Assembly (NCBI GenBank): GCA_016222825.1
Contig: JACRQF010000009.1
Location: 930,001 to 994,000, forward strand
Direction of reading: 5' to 3'
DNA: 64,000 nt
Source: Verrucomicrobiota bacterium
GTDB taxonomy: Bacteria > Verrucomicrobiota > Verrucomicrobiia > CAIQCK01
The position numbers were made by a program, and so were the translations under genes. This document shows, in pieces, positions 41,036 through 48,568 of this stretch. Each line of letters begins with the position of its first letter. Positions within the stretch are counted from its first letter, which is position 1. The notes below the pieces were generated by a model that made no database searches, was not told the DNA's origin, and worked only from the letters and a program-made list of their open reading frames with translations.

Positions 41036-42694
41036 GTGGCGCTGAAACCAGTCAACGCGGTCGTGGTCGGTGCCGGCGCGGGCGGTGGCGTGGTGGCCAA
41101 GGAACTCAGCGAGGCCGGCCTCTCGGTGGCGCTGCTGGAGCGCGGCGGCTGGACCACGTTCGAGCAGCACGGCCACGACGAACTCATCAGCCAGCGCGTC
41201 ACCATACTCGGCAACGCCTTCGGTCCCGACGACGAGCGCCATCGCCGCGTCGTCAGCGCCGGCGCCGGCAAGTGGCGCACCGTCCTGCCGAGCGAAGGCG
41301 GTTACGGCAACAACGCCGCCTGCGTCGGCTCCGGCACGGTCAGCTACGGCGCGATGGCGTGGCGGTTCATGGAGAAGGATTTTCGGATGCGCTCGACCTA
41401 CGGCGCGGTCGCCGGCTCGACGCTGGAGGACTGGCCGATCAGCTACGCCGAACTGGAACCGTTCTACGAAAAGGCCGAGTGGGAAATCGGCGTCGCGGGC
41501 GACATGAAGGCCAACCCCTTCTCGCCGCCGCAGCGCCGGCCGTATCCGATGCCGCCGTTCCCGCTCAACCGCGAAGGCGAGATGCTCCAGGCGGCGGCAA
41601 AGAAACTCGGCTTCCATCCGTTTCCGGTGCCGATGTTGCGCAACTCCGTCCCTTACGGCGGCCGTCCGGCGTGCATCAAGTGCCGCTACTGCGTCGGTTT
41701 CGCGTGCGAGGTCAACGCCAAGTGCGGCACGCACAACACCGTCATCCCCACCGCCATCGCCACCGGTAACTGCGACGTGCGCACGCACTGCGTCGCGAAG
41801 GAAGTGGCCGTGGATGACCGCGGTTTCGCGCGCGGCGTGAGCTACTTCGACGCCAATGACCGCGAGCAGTTCCAGCCCGCCGACCTCGTCGTCGCCGCCG
41901 CGTCGGCCACTGAGACGGCGCGATTGCTGTTAAACTCGAAATCAAAGCTCTTCCCGACCGGCGCGGGCAACCGCAGCGATTGGGTCGGCCGGAACCTGCA
42001 AGGCCACGCCTACGCCGGCGCGTGGGGACTGTTCGAGCAGGAGACGTTCGATGACGTCGGCGCGGGCGCGACCATTGCGATTATGGACTTCAACCACGGC
42101 AATCCCGGCCTCGCCGGCGGCGCGATGCTCGCGAACGAATTCATTCGCCTGCCGTATCTTTTCTCCGGCCGCCGGCCGCCCGGCGCGCCGACGTGGGGCA
42201 AGGCGCACAAGGATTTCCAGCGCCAGTTCTACCGGCGTTCCATCGGCGTGCAAGGACCGGTGCAGGAGATTCCTGTCTTCGACGCGCGCGTTGAAGTGGA
42301 CCCGGAGGTCAAGGACCACTGGGGCATTCCCGTCGCGCGCATCTCCGGCAGCCGTCACCCGCACGACATCGAGATCGGCCGCTTCACGTCGTCGAAGGCC
42401 GAACTGTGGCTGAAGGAAGCCGGCGCGATCCAGACCTGGACAACCGTGCCCGGCCTCGGCGTCAGCGGCGGCCAGCACCAGGCCGGCACGTGCCGCATGG
42501 GCAACGATCCGAAGACGTCCGTGACGAACAAGCACGGCCAGCTCCACGACATCCCAAACATCTTCGTTGCCGACGGCAGCCTCCACGTCACCAACGGCGG
42601 CTTTAACCCGGTGCTGACCATCATGGCGCTCGGCTACTGGGTCGGCGATTACATCCGCAAGAACTGGAAAGGACCAAAGTCGTTCCGGTCGTGA
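41036..42694 (+). CDS. GMC-family FAD dehydrogenase (large subunit) with Cys-rich motif
   Basis: 552 residues from a GTG at 41036, preceded by GGAGGAG. FAD-binding Rossmann motif VVVGAGAGGGVVAKELSEAG at the N-terminus; GMC C-terminal motif with the catalytic His/Asn pair in LHVTNGGFNPVLTIMALGYW. No signal peptide: it is expected to travel with the Tat-tagged subunit 3. Around residues 211-230 is CIKCRYCVGFACEVNAKCG, five Cys in a pattern that could hold an iron-sulfur cluster, as in FAD glucose/gluconate dehydrogenases, though the spacing is not identical. It probably oxidises a sugar or alcohol and passes electrons to the next gene's cytochrome. Confidence 0.87.
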   Translation: MALKPVNAVVVGAGAGGGVVAKELSEAGLSVALLERGGWTTFEQHGHDELISQRVTILGNAFGPDDERHRRVVSAGAGKWRTVLPSEGGYGNNAACVGSGTVSYGAMAWRFMEKDFRMRSTYGAVAGSTLEDWPISYAELEPFYEKAEWEIGVAGDMKANPFSPPQRRPYPMPPFPLNREGEMLQAAAKKLGFHPFPVPMLRNSVPYGGRPACIKCRYCVGFACEVNAKCGTHNTVIPTAIATGNCDVRTHCVAKEVAVDDRGFARGVSYFDANDREQFQPADLVVAAASATETARLLLNSKSKLFPTGAGNRSDWVGRNLQGHAYAGAWGLFEQETFDDVGAGATIAIMDFNHGNPGLAGGAMLANEFIRLPYLFSGRRPPGAPTWGKAHKDFQRQFYRRSIGVQGPVQEIPVFDARVEVDPEVKDHWGIPVARISGSRHPHDIEIGRFTSSKAELWLKEAGAIQTWTTVPGLGVSGGQHQAGTCRMGNDPKTSVTNKHGQLHDIPNIFVADGSLHVTNGGFNPVLTIMALGYWVGDYIRKNWKGPKSFRS

Positions 42695-43734
42695 TGATGA
42701 AGGCGCTCTTGAAAACAACGATGCTGGCTGGCGCGTGGGCGGTGAGCGCGCTTGTGTTCGCCGCCGAGCCGAAGCTTCCCGCGCACTCGCAGCTCGACTG
42801 CGCGAAATGCCATGACGCAGCGCTGATCGAGAAGTTCAAGCAACTCCAACAACAACTCGGCAAAGACGCCGCGCCCGGCTGGGACCGCGTTGCCGAGGCG
42901 ATCCCGCTCAACGAGGCGGCCATGCAGGCGCTCGGAGCGAAATGCGCCGACTGTCACGCAAAGCAGGCGAAGGACCTGGCTGCCAGCGGTCACGCGATGA
43001 CCTATGCGCAGTCGTTCCTCAACCGCGAGCACAACCGGATGGAGCCGCCGATGGACGATTGTCTGCGCTGCCACGCGATGTTCTTCGACGGCGCCGCCGG
43101 CGACCTCGTGAAGCCGCTCGACACGCGCGGGCCGTGGCGGATGGCTGACGAGAAACTCGCCGGTCATCGCTCGATCATGTGCGTCAGTTGCCACCAGATT
43201 CACCCCGAACGCTGGCTGTCGCCGCCGTCTGTAGCGGCGGTTTCCGACCGCCGAACTGCGACAGAAGACACCCCCCGGCGGTCAGAAACCGCCGCTACAG
43301 AGCCGTCGAAGCTTGTGGGCGGCGCGGCCACGAGAAAGGCCGGTTTCTTCGACCGGCGCGAGCACCAGTTCTTCCCGGCCGACCGCCTCCCGCACCCGAA
43401 AGTTTTCAAAGACGGCAAGCCGCTGAAACTCTCCGACGACGCGCGCATCCGCGTCTGCTACCAATGCCACGCGCCGGGCGCGGCGCACCACGCCGGCACC
43501 AGCGACGACCGCACGTTGCGCGGCGTCCACGAGGGCATGAGCTGTCTCGACTGCCACTCCACGCACTCGCTCGACACGCGCGCCGCCTGCGCCCAATGCC
43601 ATCCCGCCTCGTCGAACTGCGGCTTGGACGTGACGCGAATGGACACCACCGCCCGCGCGAAGGCCAGCAAGCACGACATCCACACCATGACCTGCACCGA
43701 CTGCCACGCGAAGGTTCCAAAGGCGCGACAGTAG
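42694..43734 (+). CDS. Octahaem c-type cytochrome with REPIN-derived insertion
   Basis: 346 residues, signal peptide (LLKTTMLAGAWAVSALVFA). Eight CXXCH haem sites in order: CAKCH, CADCH, CLRCH, CVSCH, CYQCH, CLDCH, CAQCH, CTDCH. It overlaps the dehydrogenase stop by one base (TGATG), so the three genes form one operon and this protein is the probable electron acceptor in the periplasm. Between haem sites 4 and 5 a family C REPIN is translated in frame (SVAAVSDRRTATEDTPRRSE). Another ATG one codon downstream is equally possible. Confidence 0.9.
   Translation: MMKALLKTTMLAGAWAVSALVFAAEPKLPAHSQLDCAKCHDAALIEKFKQLQQQLGKDAAPGWDRVAEAIPLNEAAMQALGAKCADCHAKQAKDLAASGHAMTYAQSFLNREHNRMEPPMDDCLRCHAMFFDGAAGDLVKPLDTRGPWRMADEKLAGHRSIMCVSCHQIHPERWLSPPSVAAVSDRRTATEDTPRRSETAATEPSKLVGGAATRKAGFFDRREHQFFPADRLPHPKVFKDGKPLKLSDDARIRVCYQCHAPGAAHHAGTSDDRTLRGVHEGMSCLDCHSTHSLDTRAACAQCHPASSNCGLDVTRMDTTARAKASKHDIHTMTCTDCHAKVPKARQ
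43231..43298. repeat. REPIN-like doublet, family C, inside the octahaem cytochrome gene
   Basis: GTAG-CGGCGGTTTCCGACCGCCG on the left and, on the minus strand, GTAG-CGGCGGTTTCTGACCGCCG on the right. The reading frame stays open through it. Confidence 0.8.
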
Positions 43735-43816
43735 GGACCTTCGGCCCACACTTTTCCTTGCCTGTTGGCGTCATCGCTGTAGTCTGTCGGGCAAATCTCA
43801 ACCGGAGCCAAGAACC

Positions 43817-45244
43817 ATGAAGCCTGCAAACCATCTCTCCCGACGTTCGTTCTTCAAGCACACCGGCGCGGCCGGCCTCGCCGCGTTCGTCGCACCGCAC
43901 TTTCTGCCGTCGGGCGTTCTCGGCGCGGCCAACGACAAGCTCAACGTCGCCATCATCGGTTGCGGAAACCGCAGCCGCCAACTGCTGCCCCCTGTAATCC
44001 TGGAAGGCCACAACATCGTCGCCATGTGCGACGTGAATGCCCAGCAGATTGCCCGCCTGAAGTCGGGCGCGAGCGACGGCAAGAAAAAGAAGAAGGGCGG
44101 CGCCAGTCTCGCCACGGCGCTGGAGAAGACGAAGGTCTATGAGGACTATCGCAAGCTGATCGAGACGGAGAAGACGGTGGACGCCATCATCATCGCCTCC
44201 GGCCAGCACTGGCACCTCGAGATGAGCAAGCTTTGCCTGCGGGCGGGCAAGCACGTCTATTGCGAGAAGCCGCTCGCCCACAGCGCCGCCGAGGCGCGCG
44301 AGATCGGCAACATGATGCCCGGCTGCAAGCTCGCCACGCAGATCGGCACGCAGGGCGGCGCGACCGACACGTTCCGCCGCAGCATGGAGATCATGCAAGC
44401 GGGCGTGCTCGGCCAGATCCGCGAGGTGCATTGCTGGATCAACCGTTTCTTCCCGACGAGCGAGGAGATCAACATGCAAGCCGACCCAATGCCGGAGGGG
44501 TTGAACTGGGATTTCTGGTGCGGCCCGGCGCGGATGTTGCCGTTCAAGGAATACTACCTCGGCGGTTGCCTGAAGTGGGGCCGCTGGTTCGAGTTCGGCG
44601 ACGGCCACCTCGCCGACATGGGCGCCCACGCACACAACCTGCCGTTGCGCGCGCTCAAACTCGGCCCGCCAATCCGCATCACGCCAAAGTTCGGCGAACC
44701 GATCAAGGACAGTTATCCGTCGTGGGCGACCTACCGGTGGGATTTCGCCGCGCGCGAGAAATTCGATCCAGTCAGCGTCTGGTGGCACGACGGCGTGAAG
44801 GCCGGCCCGCCCGACGCGCTGACCGCGGACTTGAAGGCGACCTACGGCGAGGTGCCGACGAACGGCGTGTTGTTCGTGGGCGAGAAGGGCATCCTATGCT
44901 CCGACGCGTGGGGCAAAGGCGGCGTCATGCGGCTCAAGGACGACAGCAGCGCCAAATGCCGCGGCGTGCTCGACCACGAGGCGGCCAAGTCCATCCCCGT
45001 CACTTACCCGCGTTGTCCCGAGCAGAACCACATGCTGGAGTGGCTGCTGGCGTGCAAAGGCGGCCCGAAGACGTTCCAGGGATTCGATATCGCCGCGAAG
45101 GCCGCCGAGTTTGGCATGACGGGCATCGTCGCGCTGCGCGCGGGCCGGCCCATCGAGTGGGACAGCGAAAACCTGAAGGCCAAAGGCTGCCCCGAAGCCG
45201 ACCGCTTCATTCATCTGCCGGTGCGCAAAAAGTGGCTGGCGTAG
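43817..45244 (+). CDS. Tat-exported Gfo/Idh/MocA-family oxidoreductase
   Basis: 475 residues. Tat signal (SRRSFFKHTGAAGLAAFVAPHF) followed by a Rossmann domain (LNVAIIGCGNRSRQLLPP, IVAMCDVNAQQ) and the EKPL motif (YCEKPLAHS), where the Lys is catalytic or cofactor-binding in this family. It binds NAD(P) and oxidises or rearranges a sugar or cyclitol. Tat-tagged members are abundant in Planctomycetes and Verrucomicrobiota. A promoter-like TTGCCT-N16-TAGTCT lies about 40 bases upstream of the ATG. No link to the cytochrome operon beyond position. Confidence 0.88.
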   Translation: MKPANHLSRRSFFKHTGAAGLAAFVAPHFLPSGVLGAANDKLNVAIIGCGNRSRQLLPPVILEGHNIVAMCDVNAQQIARLKSGASDGKKKKKGGASLATALEKTKVYEDYRKLIETEKTVDAIIIASGQHWHLEMSKLCLRAGKHVYCEKPLAHSAAEAREIGNMMPGCKLATQIGTQGGATDTFRRSMEIMQAGVLGQIREVHCWINRFFPTSEEINMQADPMPEGLNWDFWCGPARMLPFKEYYLGGCLKWGRWFEFGDGHLADMGAHAHNLPLRALKLGPPIRITPKFGEPIKDSYPSWATYRWDFAAREKFDPVSVWWHDGVKAGPPDALTADLKATYGEVPTNGVLFVGEKGILCSDAWGKGGVMRLKDDSSAKCRGVLDHEAAKSIPVTYPRCPEQNHMLEWLLACKGGPKTFQGFDIAAKAAEFGMTGIVALRAGRPIEWDSENLKAKGCPEADRFIHLPVRKKWLA

Positions 45245-45319
45245 AAAGACAGCCCGCGCCGCAATTTGGACTTGCCGTTCCGGTAGCGGCGGGCATATTG
45301 CAGCTTACTTAAGGACATC

Positions 45320-45769
45320 ATGAAAATCCCAATTCCAATCAGCACCGTCCTCGCCCAGAAAAGCGCGCAAGTTGCGTCCATTCGTCCAGACGCCACCGTG
45401 TTCGACGCCATCAGCGTGATGGCGGAGAGGAACGTCGGCGCGTTGCCGGTAATCGAGGACGCGCGGTTGATCGGGATCATCTCCGAGCGCGATTACACGC
45501 GCAGGGTCGTTCTCAAGGGCAAATCCTCCAGACAAACCTCCGTGCGGGAAATCATGACCCAGCAACCCATCGTGGCCACGACCGCTCATAGCATCGAGGA
45601 GTGCATGCGGCTGATGACCGAGAAGCACGTCCGCCACCTGCCCATCGTCGAGGGAGAGAAGATGGTGGGCATCGTCTCCATCGGCGACCTCGTGAAGTGG
45701 ATCATCACCGTCCAAGCCGAGACGATCGAGCAGCTCAAGAAATACATCAACGGCGAATATCCGGGCTGA
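45320..45769 (+). CDS. Two-CBS-domain protein
   Basis: 149 residues, cytoplasmic, made of two CBS domains (VFDAISVMAERNVGALPVIED and IEECMRLMTEKHVRHLPIVEG are the signature halves). Such proteins bind adenine nucleotides and act as energy or ligand sensors for a partner protein. The ATG has AAGGA five bases upstream. It may be cotranscribed with the following ferredoxin, but that gene has its own promoter-like site. Confidence 0.9.
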   Translation: MKIPIPISTVLAQKSAQVASIRPDATVFDAISVMAERNVGALPVIEDARLIGIISERDYTRRVVLKGKSSRQTSVREIMTQQPIVATTAHSIEECMRLMTEKHVRHLPIVEGEKMVGIVSIGDLVKWIITVQAETIEQLKKYINGEYPG

Positions 45770-45820
45770 GTCCGCGCCCGTATTCACCGTCCTACCCTTC
45801 TTCCGCCCCGCCAACCCTTG

Positions 45821-45862
45821 TTGACGCGCGTCAATGCGCCCCGCGGCGACTGGTGCTAGGTT
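45821..45862 (+). promoter_or_regulatory. FNR/CRP-type palindrome and -10 box upstream of the ferredoxin gene
   Basis: The perfect palindrome TTGACGCGCGTCAA (45821-45834) has the TTGAN-N4-NTCAA layout of CRP/FNR-family sites. A TAGGTT -10 box lies at 45857-45862. If transcription starts at the GTG start codon (45869), seven bases past the box, the palindrome is centred at -41.5, the classic class II activator position. Confidence 0.6.
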
Positions 45863-45868
45863 GGCCGC

Positions 45869-46741
45869 GTGAAACGAAAGATCATCGAGATAGACGGGCA
45901 AAAGTGCAACGGCTGCGGGGACTGCATTCCCGCCTGCCCGGAGGGCGCCATCCAGCTCATTGACGGCAAGGCCCGTCTCATCAGCGACCTCTGTTGCGAC
46001 GGCCTCGGCGCGTGCCTCGGCCATTGCCCGCAGGGCGCGATCACCATCAAGGAACGCGAGGCCGCGCCCTACAACGAACGCCAGGTCATGGCCAACATCA
46101 TCCACCAGGGCGCGAACGTCATTCGCGCCCACCTCGACCACCTGCGCGAACACGGCGAGAATGAGTATCTCGCCCAAGCCGTCGCTGTGCTCGAAGAGAA
46201 CCATCTCGAAAACCCGCTTCAACAGGAGAAGAAACCCATGTCCCAAACCGAAACCGCCGCGCCCCAAGCCCACGCCGGTTGTCCTGGCGCGCGCTCGATG
46301 AATTTCGCCGCCGCGCCCGCCGCGGCGACAACCGACGACAACAACGGCGGCCACCGCCCCTCGCAACTCACGCACTGGCCCGTCCAGTTGCACCTCATCG
46401 CGCCCGCCGCGCCGCAATACCGCGGCAAAGACGTGCTGCTCGCCGCCGATTGCGTAGCCTACGCGATGGCCGATTTCCACAAGGACCATCTCGCCGGCAA
46501 GTCGCTCGCCATCGCCTGCCCGAAACTCGACGTCAGCCAGGAAACCTACGTCGCCAAACTCCGCGCGCTCATTGACGACGCGAAGATCAACACGCTGACG
46601 GTAATGATCATGCAGGTGCCGTGCTGCATGGGCCTGCTAAACCTCGCCCGCGCCGCCGCCGCTCAGGCATCGCGCAAAGTCCCGGTCAAGTGCGTTGTCG
46701 TCAGCCTCAAGGGTGATGTCTTGCGGGAGGAGTGGGTGTAG
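45869..46741 (+). CDS. Two-[4Fe-4S] ferredoxin-domain protein
   Basis: 290 residues from a GTG, with no ribosome site but a -10 box immediately upstream. The N-terminal ferredoxin domain has CNGCGDCIPACP and CCDGLGACLGHCP, enough Cys for two [4Fe-4S] clusters. An Ala/Pro-rich linker (AAPAAATTDDNNGG) leads to a C-terminal domain with further Cys (ADCVAY, IACPKLD, VPCCMGLLNL). Proteins of this layout are known beside hybrid-cluster protein or CRP/FNR regulators in anaerobes, which fits the palindrome upstream. The exact partner is unknown and none is seen here. Confidence 0.85.
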   Translation: MKRKIIEIDGQKCNGCGDCIPACPEGAIQLIDGKARLISDLCCDGLGACLGHCPQGAITIKEREAAPYNERQVMANIIHQGANVIRAHLDHLREHGENEYLAQAVAVLEENHLENPLQQEKKPMSQTETAAPQAHAGCPGARSMNFAAAPAAATTDDNNGGHRPSQLTHWPVQLHLIAPAAPQYRGKDVLLAADCVAYAMADFHKDHLAGKSLAIACPKLDVSQETYVAKLRALIDDAKINTLTVMIMQVPCCMGLLNLARAAAAQASRKVPVKCVVVSLKGDVLREEWV

Positions 46742-46756
46742 GGCAAGGGTCACGAC

Positions 46757-46794
46757 GTCCGCGTGGGGATTTGAATCCCGGGAGCCGCGCGGAC
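46757..46794. terminator. Hairpin between convergent ferredoxin and cyclase genes
   Basis: Outer arms GTCCGCG (46757-46763) and CGCGGAC (46788-46794) enclose an inner GGGATT-TG-AATCCC. It fills the 53-base gap between two convergent stops and probably terminates both; there is no strong U-tract. The inner loop can be mistaken for a tRNA T-arm. Confidence 0.55.
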
Positions 46795-48471
46795 CTATTT
46801 CTCCTGCATGATTGTCACGCCGTTCCAATCCGGTGGAGGCGGGGCTTTTTCGTATGCCACGCACCGCTCAACCAGCATCTGTGCGGGTTGGTCATCCGGT
46901 CTGACCTGAAGGACCGTCCGGAAACATTCTTCCGCCTTGGCCCATTCCCGGCGCAGATACAACCTCATCCCCTCCTCGCACAGTGAGACAAACGCAAGAT
47001 CGTCCTGTCCGGCGCCGTCTTTCTCGACGAGCAGTTCGTAGATTTTCACGCCCGTGTTTTTTCCCTTCACGGCGACGATGTCCACTGGCCGTGCTACGAA
47101 CTCATCCCGAACCTTGTCGTAGGTGGTTTCAGTGATGAGTATCCTGGTGCCGTAGTGTTTGTTCAGACCTTCCAACCGGCTGGCCAGGTTCACGGTGTCG
47201 CCGAGGGCGGTGTAGCTCAACCTGTCCTTGTATCCCATGTTGCCAACAATCGCTTCACCGGTGTTGATGCCGATGCGCGTCACAAACGGCGGGAATCCTG
47301 CTTCGATAAAACCGGCGGAGATTTTGTCCACGCGCCGCTGGCATTGAAGGGCGGCGCGGCAGGCGAGCAGCGCGTGGTCCTCGATGGGAACCGGCGCGCC
47401 CCAGAACGCCATGATGGCATCGCCGATGTATTTATCCACGGTTGCCTTTTGGCCCAGCAAGGTGCCGGTCATGGCCTCGAAATAGACGCCCATGTTTTGC
47501 GCGAGCAGTTCGGGCGACAAGCCTTCAGCGATGGAGGTGAACCCCGCGATGTCGGAGAAGAACACGCTCAACTCCCGTTTCTGGGCGCCGAGCACCGCCT
47601 CCTTCCGCAGCCGGATCAGTTCCGCGACAAGCTCGGCGGGAACATATTTCTTGAAGGAACGCAGCCCGCTCTTCATGTTCTCCACAGCGGTTTTCATCCG
47701 GAGGACCTCCACAATTCTGGAACGGATGATGGGGCTGCCGCCCAGATCGAACGCCTGGATGCGGGACATGTCGGCCTCCAGCAACAGCAGTGGCCTGCTG
47801 ATCCGCCGCGCGAGAATGGCGCCCAGCGACACGGCCAGCACGCAAACGCCAAGACAGATCAGGCAAATCATCAAGAGATAATGCCGCTCGTAGTCGAAGA
47901 CTTTCTGGGCCGTGATGTCCATGCCCAGCAGGGCTTCAAACTCCCCGTTCTTTTTGAAAATCGGGGCATAGCCGGAAAGGAAAACTCCCCACCGGTCCGT
48001 GACGAACTGTTTCTCGACCCGCACGCCATGCGGCCGCCGGAACGCTTCGTGCATCAGGCTCGACGCTTCTTCATACGCATCGCCGATGTGGCTTGCCTCC
48101 TTGGGATTCTCCTCGGCATCCACGACAAACACCATTTTGCCCTGCTTGTCTTGGCGCACGGTATATACGAACCGGATGTTCTTCGCCGTATCGCGGATGG
48201 TTCGCAGATACTTCCGAACTTCCTGGTAGGCTGCTGTGTTTTCGTCGCCCCTATTCCGCAAGGTGGCGTGGAGATCGCCATCCAGCTTGAGCGCGGCGAT
48301 GCCCACGGCGTCGGCCAACCGATCTTGCACGCCCTGCCGCACGAAGGAACGCACGCTGTAGAACGTCGTCACGCCCAGCATCACCGACGTCAGGACGGCA
48401 ATGCCCGTGAGAGCCGTTCCCAGGCTGATGGGGAGAGTGAGCCAGCCGGTATGTTTGCTGTCGTGGTCCAC
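46795..48471 (-). CDS. Membrane class III adenylate/guanylate cyclase
   Basis: 558 residues from a GTG at 48471. Transmembrane helix (IAVLTSVMLGVTTFY), an extracytoplasmic sensor of about 200 residues, a second helix (LLMICLICLGVCVLAVSLGAI), a HAMP-like linker and a cyclase domain: ELSVFFSDIAGFTSIAEG with metal Asp, DKYIGDAIMAFWGAP with the second Asp, and YTALGDTVNLASRLEG. The C-terminus has a TPR-like helical tail (EGMRLYLRREWAKAEECF). It would make cAMP in response to an outside signal. The GTG is favoured because a promoter-like element ends eight bases upstream; reading further upstream gives low-complexity residues. Confidence 0.88.
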   Translation of the reverse strand: MDHDSKHTGWLTLPISLGTALTGIAVLTSVMLGVTTFYSVRSFVRQGVQDRLADAVGIAALKLDGDLHATLRNRGDENTAAYQEVRKYLRTIRDTAKNIRFVYTVRQDKQGKMVFVVDAEENPKEASHIGDAYEEASSLMHEAFRRPHGVRVEKQFVTDRWGVFLSGYAPIFKKNGEFEALLGMDITAQKVFDYERHYLLMICLICLGVCVLAVSLGAILARRISRPLLLLEADMSRIQAFDLGGSPIIRSRIVEVLRMKTAVENMKSGLRSFKKYVPAELVAELIRLRKEAVLGAQKRELSVFFSDIAGFTSIAEGLSPELLAQNMGVYFEAMTGTLLGQKATVDKYIGDAIMAFWGAPVPIEDHALLACRAALQCQRRVDKISAGFIEAGFPPFVTRIGINTGEAIVGNMGYKDRLSYTALGDTVNLASRLEGLNKHYGTRILITETTYDKVRDEFVARPVDIVAVKGKNTGVKIYELLVEKDGAGQDDLAFVSLCEEGMRLYLRREWAKAEECFRTVLQVRPDDQPAQMLVERCVAYEKAPPPPDWNGVTIMQEK

Positions 48472-48479
48472 GGGACGAA

Positions 48480-48507
48480 ATCGTAGCCGCAGCCTTCGCG
48501 AACACAA
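48480..48507 (-). promoter_or_regulatory. Dispersed promoter-like element H (copy 1) upstream of the cyclase
   Basis: On the minus strand: TTGTGT, 16 bp, TACGAT. The spacer is also conserved with the other two copies (TCGCGAAGGCTGCGGC here). The -10 ends eight bases before the GTG start at 48471, implying a leaderless or near-leaderless mRNA. Confidence 0.5.
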
Positions 48508-48568
48508 GCATCGAATCCCATCAGCGGCGTTTGCATCACCTCGACCCTGCTGGCCGTGTGAAGCCGCG

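Noticed and set aside
46757..46794. tRNA gene
   Set aside because: The inner GGGATTTGAATCCC looks like a T-arm, but no acceptor stem, anticodon arm or D-arm can be folded around it; it is a hairpin between convergent genes.
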